Shown one piece after another: positions 24,791-36,510 of a stretch of 64,000 nucleotides of DNA; position 1 is the first letter of the stretch; each line of letters begins with the position of its first letter. This DNA comes from Chaetoderma sp. LZ-2023a (Eukaryota > Mollusca > Caudofoveata > Chaetodermatida > Chaetodermatidae), in NCBI GenBank assembly GCA_034401795.1, contig CM067367.1, positions 77,077,259 to 77,141,258 on the forward strand. Reading direction: 5' to 3'. The translations under genes and the position numbers were made by a program. The notes below the pieces were generated by a model. It saw only the letters and a list, made by a program, of their open reading frames with translations, was not told the DNA's origin and did no database searches.

Positions 24791-25264
24791 GCAGATCCCT
24801 CCATTGTCAGGCTTTTGCACTAAGAGATCACCTGTCTCTGGTGTTTACTTGCTCTATTAGGTGGTCGCATACGGCAGGTTAATACTGTGTCTTCCGATCA
24901 CATTGATACATTATTCTCGCCAAAAAGGCTTGATCGAGCGGACCACGGCATCGGCTTTATCTGGCATTGACCTGAAAATTGGATTTCCGAGAATTTACAC
25001 GAGGGACCGATTACGAATACGCCCTTGTTTAATTCTTATCTGCATCACAATCGGCCGAGGTCTATTGTTGTGAAGGCCATTAAGCGGGTGGGGTTGGGGT
25101 GGGTTGAGTGGGGATTAGCGTTTGTAAAAATACCCTCAATCACTCCCAAACCTTTGTCCTCTGTGGGCTGTATGAGAGACAGTGTAAGGTGAAGTTTCGC
25201 CACAAGGCTTCATTGGTGCTTTGTAGCTTTTATTGGGGTGCCATTCTGTTTGGTCAAATTTTAT

Positions 25265-25430
25265 TTGTTCTTTCACCATCGAGAACACGATGTTGAGGAA
25301 CGAATTATCCACTAACCAGGAAACTTATCCACTCCACGACCGATTTCACACTTCTTGTGGTCATCAGACACAATTTAAGCACACGGTTTTTGGTGACCGA
25401 GTTGACATCAATGCCTGAAGACGACATAGT
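25265..25430 (-). mobile_element. tRNA-like SINE copy, minus strand
   Basis: On the minus strand the 3' half reads AGTGTGAAATCGGTCG, TGGAGTGGATAAGTTTCC and TGGATAATTC, matching the SINE copies at 26110 and 51895. The promoter-like 5' part is degraded. Unit 4 has the matching copy at 51405-51560 at the same unit position. Confidence 0.65.
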
Positions 25431-25685
25431 ATGTTTAGGCGAAATCTCTCATACCTAATCTAGGGTAACTCATATACACTCGATTAGACTAGGGTAGATG
25501 TAGCATGTGTTTAAATTACACTGATTCTAATACAAACACGTGACTTACTCTAATTACCCATATGTGGGTAGCCGTGTATAGGTACTAGAGTACGTACTCT
25601 AGCCGTTTAGGTGCTACTTTGATAACTAGAATAGCTACTCTTCTAAACTCACTAGTAGGTGTCACATCGTGTGTATATGGATGAT
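25431..25685. other. Unassigned stretch with an 18-bp perfect palindrome
   Basis: No gene. CTAGAGTACGTACTCTAG at 25585-25602 is a perfect palindrome, next to TACCCATATGTGGGTA and two CTAGGGTA words. Confidence 0.4.
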
Positions 25686-26070
25686 AGACGGTAATAGAAG
25701 CATCCAGTTTATCGACCAATCATATTACGTCATAATCGACTATGTCACGCGTCATAATCAAATACGTCATAAATGGCGTAATTTAATCCGTCACGAACGC
25801 GTAATAGTCAGCCAAGATTCTGCGTTGTTGTACGAATTGTATATCTTTACTATTTAATACACATTCTGTTGAATATTTCGAAACTAATTTGAACTGCCAT
25901 AGGCAGCAACATAACCCAGTCAAATTGGTTTACAAATAGTTATCATCTTACCTGTATAATTTTCTGGAAATATGGACTCATAGAGTGTATGGATCGATTG
26001 ATCCTAACACGGGCAAATCGTGTGTGGAGATTAGCTAGAGACTGACGGACCCAATCTAAAACTGGATTCC
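25686..26070 (+). mobile_element. HP1 copy (CRE end first)
   Basis: GCATCCAGTTTATC, ATTACGTCATAATCGAC, hairpin with centre ACTGCCATAGGCAGCAAC, GTGTGGAGATTAGCTAGAG, ending AAACTGGATTCC. AATCC subfamily. Confidence 0.82.
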
Positions 26071-26109
26071 TACCAAACCAGCATTTATATTGCGTATATG
26101 ATGTGCCAC

Positions 26110-26281
26110 GTCCAATGCATATGTCTCCTGAACCCTGGTTCTGTAGTTGGCTCCGGTAATGAGCTCGACTCGTAGGCCTACATCCAATTTCGTGTGTTCG
26201 AATTCCGTTGATTAGGACCAGAAGTGTGAAACTGGTCGCGGGGTTGATCAGTTTCATGCTGTTTGGATAATTCATTAATCA
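26110..26281 (+). mobile_element. tRNA-like SINE copy, plus strand
   Basis: TAGTTGGCTCCGGTAATGAG resembles a pol III A box region and GTGTTCGAATTCC (26193-26205) a B box. The tail GTGTGAAACTGGTCGCGG to GGATAATTCATTAATCAC is shared with the copy at 51895-52055. It is squeezed between two HP1 copies. Confidence 0.68.
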
Positions 26282-26282
26282 C

Positions 26283-26629
26283 GATAGACCTTTCCAGTTT
26301 TAACTATGCCCCGTTCATCTCTAGCTAAGCGCCACCCACAACTCACTTGTGTTGGGATCGATCGATCCCTGAACTCCCTGACTATCAATTTCCAGAAAAC
26401 TATACCGGTAAGCTGTTGAATATTTTGAAACTAATTTGACTGGGTGCTGTTGCTGTCTATGACAGCAACAGCGCCCAGTCAAATTAGTTTCAAAATATTC
26501 TACAGAATGTTTATTAAATTGTAAAACCAGATAAGTCGTACAACAACGCGTATTCCGTCTTTAATTAAGCATTCCTGACGAACTTATCTGCATCATTCAT
26601 GACGTCATTGATTATGACGTCATCCTAGT
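26283..26629 (-). mobile_element. HP1 copy (GC end first, intact hairpin)
   Basis: GACCTTTCCAG, TATGCCCCG, GGGATCGATCGATCCC, GGTAAGCTGTTGAATATTTT, hairpin centre GCTGTCTATGACAGCAAC, ATTATGACGTCATCC. Very close to the copy at 28745-29110 over the inner 270 bases. Confidence 0.88.
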
Positions 26630-26820
26630 CAAATTAGTTTCAAAATATTCAACAGCATGTTTTTTAAATTGTAGAGACATACAATTCTTGCAACGTGTCG
26701 GACTATTAAGAGTTAAAGACGGGCCTAATAGAATCATTTAAGATGAAATGATTATGACGTCATCCTACACGCCGCTTAGCTGATTTAGACGTCATGCTAC
26801 GTCATCACCCTGGAAAGGTC
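26630..26820 (-). mobile_element. HP1 half copy (CRE side) abutting the previous one
   Basis: Restarts at TCAAATTAGTTTCAAAATAT, then GCAACGTGTCGGACTATTAA, ATTATGACGTCATCC and ends CTGGAAAGGTCC. A second HP1 has recombined with, or inserted into, its neighbour. Confidence 0.78.
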
Positions 26821-27104
26821 CAGTCTGTTATACTACAAATTTACTTATATACAAATGTTGAATAAGTGCACCATATTTCGTGGTCCTGGTCTACAGACTT
26901 GTTCATCAGCTTCGCCCACTCTATATTTCTTGTACTTGTCGGGTTGATCCGTTGCGATCTGTCAGTAATTCAATAATTATTAGTTTCCTGAATGTCTGAA
27001 CTCATTTTACCCCCTCTTATGTAAACAGCGCCTCAAAGCGCACAAAATACTACTTGATGTTTCCTTTAAACATTTTGATGGTCAATATTTTTCAAGATAT
27101 TTTA

Positions 27105-27335
27105 ATTTTAGAAGATTTTTTTGTAAATTTACCACTGCATTTCTTTCTCCTGCTTGACCATTAAAGGGGTAATGGTAAAGAAAATTAAACTTTTTACTTA
27201 GCCAGCGTCTATCTGCAGGCAGAGAAAAGAGTATTTTTGAAAATTTACCACTAGAATGACTAGCTCGGTTACCAAGCCCGTCATACTTGTGGTAAATATT
27301 TTTCAAAAATACTCTCGTCTAGGCCTTTCAAATAG
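27105..27335. mobile_element. HP2 copies, one intact hairpin and one degraded
   Basis: The intact hairpin at about 27230-27330 is AAATTTACCACTAGAATGAC with GTCATACTTGTGGTAAATAT. A damaged arm lies just upstream (27110-27180), and further HP2 arm words occur at 27460-27570. Confidence 0.72.
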
Positions 27336-28744
27336 CCATGTCTGAAGACCACAGCAAAGTTGTTCTCTGGTCAGTTTGCCCATTAAAGGGTCAAGTTTAC
27401 ACAAGAATGGCTAAAACCCATTATCCCTCAAGCTTGGTCAAGGAAAGTTACATTTTCTCATTGCAGTCCAAGAGAAGGCTATTTTAAAAAAAGAATTACC
27501 TCCAATTCCTGACTTCCTGTTAAATATAAATTTTCTCATACAAAATGGTCATTTTCAGACCAAGAGAAGACGATTTGTTGACAATTTTCGACCGTTTTAT
27601 GTGTTAACATCTGAGCCAGATCGGACCAACACTTTCCGAGATATCTACAAATCTCGAATTTGATCTGATCCGGATCTGGGTTCCTTTATCTGGATTACGG
27701 CCGCAATCTGGAAATCTCATTGCACGAGAGTTGCTTTGGTGTGTTAAATAAGAGCCAAATCGAATCAGAAGTTTTTGAGATACAGCGCAGCATATGCTTT
27801 TGTAACTGTCAGACTATAACTGACTATGTAAGCGACATGGCGGTTTATTAAGCAACTACACACAGTAAAACCTTCTGGATTTGCTTAGTAGGCTACATGT
27901 TAGTGCTGTAAAAACTAATATTTGTAAATCACATAACATTTCAAAATGTTACGACGCATTTGCTATCTGTGACAAAAACATGTTATTTGGTGAAATGCGA
28001 CGACGGCTACCTCATTGACGCTAATTGTACGCACCATTACACTAACAAGGCCTTATATCTCCCAAGACAGCTATAACAGCTGGCTATTAGTGTTTAATCA
28101 AATGAGACATGTAGATAGACAATAGATTCAGGGTTTATGGTGAATCTATAAATAAAAAATTGCATTTGAAAGTAATAAGTACATGTGCGATATACTGGTT
28201 ACTTTGAGCAAAGTTTGACTTGAAGACTACTTCCACAGTTAAATCGATTTCAAAGTAATCAGCCAGTGTTTAGTTCTAAATTGTTCTGTCAGAAACTGTT
28301 TGCGGCTTAATGGACTAGTTATAATTATTACGCGCTTATTAAATTCTCGTCGCAGACTCTCGTGGTTACGGCGGTAATAAACGTGATTGTCAGCGGCTTG
28401 GATAATAGTAATAATCTTTGTTCATTAAAGGGAGGATTAATACACAAAAATGAGTTTCTATTTACACGTGCATGCGTGCGCGTGTGAGTGTGTACCTTTG
28501 CGCGTCGGGTTTAACTGAATTATCACATGACTTCCCAAATTTTGATTACCTGATCACTGAAAATATTACATTATTAAAGACCTAGTCACTATTTTTTACC
28601 TTCTTTAATTGATATGCTAGTAAGTTGTAGCTAAGTGTAGACATACTTGATGGTGATAGTCTGTGTTTATTCACCTGTAACATGTAAAAGTCGTGTTTTT
28701 TGCGTAAAACGTATAGACGTATTGATTAATGACTGCCATGACAA

Positions 28745-29110
28745 TACGATGGAGCGTCCCGACGCTCGTGTTGAGATGGATCGATCCCTGAACCTCCCCC
28801 CCCACCCCTGACTATCAATTTCCAGAAAAATATACCGGTAAGCTGTCGAATATTTTGAAACTAATTTGACTGGGTGCTCTTGCTGTCTATGACAGCAACA
28901 GCGCCCAGTCAAATTAGTTTCAAAATATTCTACAGAATGTTTATTAAATAGGAAAACCATATAAGTCGTACAACAACGCGTATTCCGTCTTTAATTAAGC
29001 ATTCCTGACGAACTTATCTGCATCATTCACGACGTCATTGATTATGACGTCATCCTACCCGCCACACAGCTGCTTATGACGCAATATGATAGATTGATAC
29101 ACAGGAAACG
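28745..29110 (-). mobile_element. HP1 copy nearly identical to the one at 26283
   Basis: From CTGACTATCAATTTCCAG to ATTATGACGTCATCCTA it matches 26371-26629 with only a few changes by eye. The outer GC-rich end is missing; a poly-C run (28796-28806) precedes it. Confidence 0.85.
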
Positions 29111-29807
29111 TCCATTAATAGATACTGTGCATCTCAGAAAAAAATTCGACTGTTTCCAAGGCAAAATAAAATGCCTAAGGCAGCAATATCTTCCAATTAA
29201 ATTGAGTCAAAAATATACAACAGAACATTTCTTGCATCGTGTTCAAAATTGCTCACGCTAATATGTTTCTTTTTTTGTTTTTGGAAGCACACTGTCTTAT
29301 TTATAAGGGGTATTGTAATGCATTTTAATCGGTAGGACTATCTTGTATGGATTAGTCATCTGTAATGAAGCCACATGTATTCATTACAGAGTTGCATATG
29401 GTATATTTTGTGATAAGATCACCTGCGAGAAGGGTCAATAATAATCACAGACTAAAATCATTACCCATTAAAAACGGATGACTAAATACGAAATCTTTCT
29501 ATAAAACAATATTCTGTTAAATATTTCGAAACTGATAAATGGCCTTGATGTTGTGCATATAGCTTCCAATCAAATTTCTTCCATAATATTCAACAGCTGC
29601 ACTGCATGATTGTATTGAAATTTACATTCTTGGTGTTCAAGTATCAGATTGTTACTCGTCAAGCTAACCACGATTTTAAAATACACCGAAATACAATTTA
29701 GCTGATTCGTACATTGGCCCTCTTGTGTACTATATAGGTACAAGCTACGTGTAGCACGGCATTTTCTCTCCATATTCACAACGTCATCCAAGACGTCGTC
29801 TCAATAT

Positions 29808-30200
29808 TTCGATTTTATCCACTCATCATATGACGTCATAATCAACTACGCGACGTGTAGAATGACATCATGATGAATGACGTCATTATGACGTAGATAA
29901 GTACCTCACGAACGCATATTTGAAGACGGTCTATGCCTTGCTGTACGAATTGTATGTCTTTACTATTTAATAAATATTCTGTTTAATATTTTGAAACTAA
30001 TTTGACTGGGCGCTGTTGCTGCCATAGGCATCAACAGCACCCAGTCAAATTAGTTCCAAAATATTCAACAGCTTACCTATAGAGTTTTCAGGAAATTAAT
30101 AGATAGGGCATTTGTGGATCGATCAATCCCAACACGGCGAAGTGTGGGTAAAGCTTAGCTAGAGGTTGGAGGGGCATAGCTAAAACTGGAAAGGTCAATT
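29808..30200 (+). mobile_element. HP1 copy (CRE end first)
   Basis: TTATCCACTCATCATATGACG, GACGTCATTATGACG, hairpin with centre TGCTGCCATAGGCATCAAC, GGATCGATCAATCCC, ACTGGAAAGGTCAATTA. Confidence 0.85.
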
Positions 30201-31535
30201 ACATTCATGATGAATCTAGCTGCCAATAATGACAATAGCTGGCAATAATGCAACACCTGGTCAAGATCCTACCTGGACGAGATGCAGTGCCTAATGTGAG
30301 GCATGATCTCACATCAACAGTGTAACTTATTCTCTGGTATACCCATCAGGACAATCAGAAGAAAAATGCACTATGTTATATATTGTAAGTGATGCGAATG
30401 CTAAGTGTTTCTTAACTTAAAATAATTCATTGGATATAATGTGCATGGTGAAATGTTAGATTTGTGAAAGCAATACTTTGTCAGATGACTACATTGGTAT
30501 TTCATTACATTGCTTAAATGATGTCTTTTAGCTGTTTGTTACAATATGAGAATGGTTAAATTTAATCGATGATTTCAAACAAAGAATCAGTTTATTGATA
30601 TGAATGTACTATTCTAAAATGACACTATGTTTTTGAGAACACGCAGATATACTTCCATCCATTGCCGCTTTATGGCATATGTTTTCCTTGGTTTTCTGAT
30701 TGCCTGCATATCTTCATACACCTGGTAGAGAATAAGGCATTGTTGAAACACCACCAGCCAAATTTGTCTTGCCCATATGAACATACTCATTAGTTTAGAT
30801 TGGCGTGTCAAACCTCATAAACTTTGATGACGGTCTGTGGCAGTATTCCTCGAAAAGCTGTCTGATATAAGACACGAAATTATGTTACTTTGAAGAACAG
30901 TGTCAATGAGATAATGGCTTTCAAAACACAATGGTCAGAGCTGGGTGGATCTGAAATGATGCTATTGGAGTACTGTAATTACACGTTAAACCACCTGTAT
31001 AGGGTCATGTGAGATTGGCATTTCCGAATACAAAGGGTATTAGTCGGATTATGAAAATTGTTGGTGATTGTTCAGATAGACAGTTACAACAAGAGCAGTC
31101 ATGCAAGATAATGGTATAAATATCAATACAGAAGTCAGACAAGAACATCAAAAGTGATTATGACATTCCGGATTGCTGAATGCGATTTCCCACATTGACA
31201 ATGAAACTACTGAAAATTGCAGCGTATTACCGTCAACATCTGAGGAATTCTTACTCTAAATTCGAAGTCATTGTCAATTTCCATTTGATATATGGAGACC
31301 AGCGTCATGTTCGGCTTATAATGACATTATTACATTTATATTACTACATTTACCAATATGAACTTGGTGATGGGACTCATTATTAACGCCCCCACCCCCA
31401 CCCCACCCCCTCCCCTCAAAGGCGACATCCCGAGAATCCAACATGAGAACTGTATGGCAAGGAACCTCATATTATGAACCTATACCGCTCAATAATCAGA
31501 TGTCGTGACGTCATTGACGTTGCTAACTGGGCGTG

Positions 31536-31840
31536 TAGTGGACTTTTCCAGTTTTAGCTATGCCCGCCCATCTCTAGCTAAGCCCCACCCACATCGCGTT
31601 CATGTTGTGATTGATCGATCCCCGAGTGCTCTAATTATCAATTTCATGAAAACTATACAGGTAAGCTGTTGAATATTTTGTAACTAATTTAACAACGCCC
31701 AGTCAAATTAGTTTCAAAATATTCAACATAATATTTATTAAATAGCAAATACATACAATTCGTACAACAACACACACTCCGTCTTCAAATATGCGTTCGT
31801 GAATACCTATCTACGTCATTCATGATGTCATTTGTCCATG
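31536..31840 (-). mobile_element. HP1 copy (GC end first, shortened hairpin)
   Basis: GTGGACTTTTCCAG, TATGCCCGCCCATC, GGTAAGCTGTTGAATATTTT, a hairpin missing its centre, ATACAATTCGTACAAC. The CRE end is truncated. Confidence 0.8.
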
Positions 31841-32449
31841 TAATCGGAGAGCTATGTGCGTATGCAAAAACACATTCAATCTCCCACAATTGGACACATT
31901 TTATTCATTCCACATGCTTTGGCATTGCACCAAAATTTCAATATTCTGTATGAAAGACAATGTAAAGTAAAATTTCTCCAGATTTCATGTGTAGCATACA
32001 GTCGAGTGTCAAATGTGTTTTGTTCTCTCACATATCAGTGTCCAGGTACCACAAACAAACTCCCCTTGTCCAGAGAAGTTGGAAATAATATTTTCTTTTC
32101 AAAAGGGCCAATCAGGTTAACCTTTGAGTCTTATATTGTCTGGATTTTGTATTAATTTTAAAGTGTATTCATGCAATGAAACTCCATACATATATTCCAC
32201 CATGCCCAAGATATAGATAATATAGAACCTATGGGGTAACAATGCTTGGACAGTGTTTTATCCAAAATATGTTTAACTGAATGAGTTGAAACTTGGCACA
32301 TGTCTGGCAACACGGGTGTCCTATGGCTTTCTCAAAGCAACATTCACTCTCTTCAAGGGGTTCGGAGATATGCGATTATAAGCATGCGATTCCTTTTAAT
32401 TAAAAGGTACATTGTGAGCCTATCTAACATGGCTTATCCGTACAAACAT

Positions 32450-32848
32450 AATGCGCATTTCCAGTTTAAGCTAAGCCCAGCCCATCACTAGCTAAGCTCC
32501 ATCCACACTCGTTCGTGTTGGGATCGATTGATCCCTCTAATCACTGACTATCAATTTCCAGAAAACTATACAGGTAAGCTGTTAAATATTTTGAAACAAA
32601 TTTGAATGGGCGCTGTTGCTGCCTATGGCAGCAACAGCGCCCAGTCAAATTAGTTTCAAAATATTCAACAGAATGTTTATTAAATAGTAAAGCCATGCAA
32701 TTGTACAAGGTGTGGACTATTACGCATCTAAGATGGACTACATCGAGTCATTCATAAGGTAATGACCATGACGTCATCCTACACGTCAGACACAGTTGAT
32801 TCTGACGTCATATGATGGATGGATAACCTGGAAAGGTCCATCAATGTA
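32450..32848 (-). mobile_element. HP1 copy (GC end first, near-perfect hairpin)
   Basis: Centre CTGTTGCTGCCTATGGCAGC continues into both arms with few mismatches. CRE motifs CATGACGTCATCC and TCTGACGTCATATG, ending AACCTGGAAAGGTCCAT. Confidence 0.88.
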
Positions 32849-33261
32849 TGCTATTCGCACTTTGAATGCCATTACGCTTCACTTAATTACAAAATACATA
32901 GATTTACAGTTACTTCATGAAACGTGTTCAAGTTCATTAGTATTATCTACCCACAAGCAATTGACTCATTTATATACAACGATTATTGTCTTTGTATATT
33001 GTTCGTCATGCATCAATCCCATATATACACATTGCATTTACGTGTGCAATATGTAAGTAATGAGCATAATACCATTTCAGGGGATGAATAGACTGTGTAA
33101 CATTATCATCTGACTTTTATTGTTTCCTGGCACTCTAATTAAGTCAAGCGAAATTAGCACAATTCCCTATAGAGCAGATTGCAATGCAAACAAATCATGG
33201 AAAGATAGACCCATGAATAATTTATGTTATAGGTACACGCAGTGTCACAATGACCGTTCCT

Positions 33262-33640
33262 ACCCCGGCTCTCCAGTTATAAGTCTAGCTAAGCTCCACC
33301 CATCTATTGTGCTTGTTGTGATCGAGGTATATACTTTGAACCCTGAATTCCCAGAATCCTAAATTCAAGGTAATTATACAGGTAAGCTGTTGGATATTTT
33401 GAAACTAATTTGAGTTGTAGACGTTGCTTCCTATGACTAACAGCTCACAATAAATTCGTCTTAAAATATTTAACATAATGTTTATTAAATTGTAAATTCG
33501 TCAAAGACATCCAATTCGTACATTTCAGACACGTTTCAAGCTTTATGATGGATGTAGAATACGCCATTATGGCTGTGACGTCAGCCTACATGTGATGTAA
33601 TTGATCATAACGTCATATTCTTGAGTGACAGATCGGATAC
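33262..33640 (-). mobile_element. Old HP1 copy, counterpart of 17742
   Basis: Follows the same TCCTACCCCGG junction as in unit 1. GCTAAGCTCCACCC, GGTAAGCTGTTGGATATTTT, CTGTGACGTCAGCC, TAACGTCATATTC. Shared insertion, so older than the unit 1/2 split. Confidence 0.7.
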
Positions 33641-33987
33641 CTCTTTTCGACATTTAATGTGATTAAGTCCCATGTCTTTAACCCTCTAGCATAGACCAGG
33701 AAACGCATATTCTTTTTACTGTAAGTCAATGTTCTGTTGACGATTTTGAGTCCAATTTAACTGGGAGATTGTTGCTTCAAATGCGTCCAACAACTGGTTC
33801 CAGTCAAATAAGTTTGAAAATAATCAACAGCATTCATGTATATGGTTCTTAAAAATAAGACACTCAATTTCAATGGTCAAGTTAAACGCATTCATCTATG
33901 TTAGTCTTATTAGAATAGCGATGATTACATGACAAACAATCCGACACGCAGGCGTTGCTGCCATAGCCTGTCATTCAGGTAATCCTA

Positions 33988-34203
33988 ACCCTTTTATGGC
34001 GAAGTCGACCAAAGCTGACCTCTGTCTAATTGCAGGTCAAGAGAAGACTATTTTTTAATATTTGCCATTGGAACGACTGGCTCAGCTCCTGAGCCAGTCA
34101 TTCCAGTGGTACATTTTCAAAAAATTATCTCTTGGCCTGCTAATGTACATTTAAAAAGAAAATAATTTGATTTTCTTGATGCAATTTATCCTTTCAAGGG
34201 TTA
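33988..34203. mobile_element. HP2 copy f with near-empty sites in sister units
   Basis: TAACCCTTTTATGGCG at the left and TCAAGGGTTATA at the right enclose hairpin ACGACTGGCTCAGCTCCTGA / GCCAGTCATTCCAGTGG. Units 2, 4 and 5 run straight through this point (CATTCATGTTA followed by the next anchor), so the ends are supported by comparison. Confidence 0.85.
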
Positions 34204-34929
34204 TATATAATCGAAGCGGTTTCATATTTGTTTTTCATGAAACTTGGATCCTGGAGTTATATTAAGGAAAATTGTACTAATGCATTTCATCCTCGCGTGA
34301 TGGAGACATTAATCTTGAGAACAAGATTCTTTGACTAAATATCCAATAACACTAACTCAGTTCTTCCTGTCCAGCCATTACTTCCACACTCGAGTGTCCT
34401 CTGCTGAGAGAAATATAATCCAGCACCATTCATATCGGGTCTATTTCCTGATCAGGGTTTCAGAGTTCCGAATTGTTTCACTCAGTTACACGCTATAAAA
34501 GGATTCTAATGGACTTTCGTGTTTCGTGTGAATTTATGGAAATTGGAGACAAAGACTTATAAGAAATGAATCAAAGAAAGCGGGCGTAAATTTAATATTT
34601 GACATGCTATGATATAAACCATACCACACTGTAGCTAGGACATTATGCGAGTTAGACAGGCTTACTTGATATTAAAGGCGTTATCTAAAGTCATTCTGGT
34701 TCATGCTCTGAATTATTACCGAGGCCAATGGAAAATGGATAAATTTGCTTTTTAAATTTATTTGCGATTCTAGTTATTTAACATGGTGGAAAGTAAAATT
34801 CCTTCAAAATACCTGCTGTATATTTATTTCAATTGTTTGCCACTCCATCAAGCTCATATTTCCATGAAACTTGTGCGGTAGGCAGATATTTGATCAATCG
34901 AATGGTATAATCTTTAAAGATCTGTCGGA

Positions 34930-35770
34930 GAAATTGAGGAATCCAGTTTCTCAGTCAATCACATGACGTCATAATCAACTACGTCACATGTAGGATGACG
35001 TCATAATCAGATACGTCATGAATGCATAAACGCTTAATTATCCGTCAAGTTGTAAGCATTGTATGCCTTTACTATTTGGTACATATTCTATTGAATATTT
35101 TGGAACTAATTTGACTGGGCAGTATTGCTGCCATAGGCAGCAACAGCACCCAGTCAAATTAGTTTCAAAATTTTCTAGCTTAGCTAGAGATGGGCGGAGC
35201 TTAGCTAGAGATGTGTGGAGCTTAGCTAGAGATGGGCGGAGCTTAGCTAGAGATGGGCGGAGCTTAGCTAGAGATGGGCGGAGCATAGCTAGAGATGGGC
35301 GGAGCTTAGCTAGAGATAGGCGGAGCATAGCTAGAGATGGGCGGAGCATAGCTAGAGATGGGCGGAGCTTAGCTAGAGATGGGCGGAGCTTAGCTAGAGA
35401 TGGGTGGAGCTTAGCTAGAGATGGGTGGAGCATAGCTAGAGATGGGCGGAGCATAGCTAGAGATGGGCGGAGCTTAACTAGAGATGGGCGGAGCTTAGCT
35501 AGAGATGGGCGGAGCTTAGCTAGAGATGGGCGGAGCTTAGCTAGAGATGGGTGGAACTTAGCTAGAGATGGGCGGAGCATAGCTAGAGATGGGCGGAGCT
35601 TAGCTAGAGATGGGCGGAGCTTAGCTAGAGATGGGTGGAGCTTAGCTAGAGATGGGCGGAGCTTAGCTAGAGATAGGCGGAGCTTAGCTAGAGATGGGTG
35701 GAGCTTAGCTAGAGATGGGCGGAGCTTAGCTAGAGATGGGCGAGCATAGCTAAAACGGGATTACTCCATT
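34930..35770 (+). mobile_element. HP1 copy expanded by a minisatellite
   Basis: Normal CRE end (ATGACGTCATAATC twice), TACTATTTGGTACATATTC, hairpin with centre GCTGCCATAGGCAGCAAC. After TTTCAAAATTTTC the GATCGATC segment is missing and the GC-rich end has become a tandem array (35178-35755) before the terminal TAGCTAAAACGGGATTACTCC. Confidence 0.9.
35178..35755. repeat. 21-bp minisatellite, about 27 copies, inside HP1
   Basis: Unit AGCTTAGCTAGAGATGGGCGG (21 bp, listed once) with GCTTAG/GCATAG and GGGCGG/GGGTGG variants. Since 21 is divisible by three, both strands show long artefactual ORFs (SLARDGR and LAKLRPS repeats). Confidence 0.97.
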
Positions 35771-36359
35771 GACATCATCATTATCGGCAAAATGCTTGTA
35801 AGAGAAAATTACATCATCTTAGTAACACTTTGATGTTCGTGATAGTATCATGATAGGATTCTGATGACGCAGGCTACTGGGCTGGCCCGGGGTCAATACT
35901 GGGTTGTATTAGTCTGGCCGTGGCCAAACACGGCCCAGTAACCCGCCTTATAACGGGAGCATGATAGTATCATGATAGGAGTTTGATAACGTAGATTACT
36001 GGGCTGGTTCAGGGTCAATACCGGGTCGCATTGTTCTGGCCTTATAAGGATGGCAACTCTGGGAGTGATAGACTCTGGCCTGCTAAGCTTAATTGTCTGA
36101 TACCCAAAATGCACATGCGAACTGATATTAATGGTGTGCCCACAACAGAAATTACATTTGTATAAATTGAGGTTACCAGATATTTATTGGAATACACTTA
36201 GCTGAAGATTTGTAGAATGCGCTATATATGTGAATGAGTTGTCCAATCTCTGTTCGTTAATATCTGATATATTTCATACTGTTTCTCTCACATTGTTTTA
36301 ATTAGATAACCATTAACCATTTACTGGCTTAATTTAATCAAGAAAATATAAATATTTGC

Positions 36360-36510
36360 TTATAAAATGTCCATTTTCATGCCAAGAGAGGACTATTAAA
36401 AAGAAAATTTGCCACTGGAATGACTGGCTTGGTCAACGAGCCTGTCCTTCCAGTTGTAAATTTTCAAAACTACACTACTCTTGCCTACAAATGGACATTT
36501 CTAAATACCG
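36360..36510. mobile_element. HP2 copy in unit 3
   Basis: AAATGTCCATTTTCATGCC, hairpin CACTGGAATGACTGGCTTGG / CGAGCCTGTCCTTCCAGTTG, then CTACAAATGGACATTTC. Same unit position as 20095 and 44150. Confidence 0.78.

Larger units (their letters stand above)
18795..33949. repeat. Tandem unit 2 (about 15.2 kb)
   Basis: The most complete unit. Anchors in order: CTGAGAGGAATATAC (19024), CTTCAAATGTGTGCTG (19432), ATAGTAACAGCCGGGG (21188), the 76-base exon (22703), CTCTCCCAGAACCTG (23937), CTAATGATGCTCCTG (24218), blocks at 27960-28470 and 28550-28730, 29210-29390, 31020-31500, 32110-32400, 32970-33260. Gene-free stretches at 18800-21700, 22790-24440, 24800-25260, 26830-28740, 29110-29800, 30205-31535, 31840-32450 and 32850-33260 hold only this diverged unit sequence. 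Confidence 0.85.

Noticed and set aside
26110-26281. Functional tRNA gene
   Set aside because: A- and B-box-like motifs are present but no cloverleaf can be drawn. The sequence continues into a repeat tail shared by other copies, so it is a SINE.
35038-35749. 180- and 228-codon ORFs with seven-residue repeats
   Set aside because: A 21-bp minisatellite stays in frame on both strands. No gene context, and it is derived from an HP1 end.
35178-35755. CRISPR-like regular array
   Set aside because: Units are contiguous with no unique spacers, and the unit matches a transposon end. The genome is eukaryotic.
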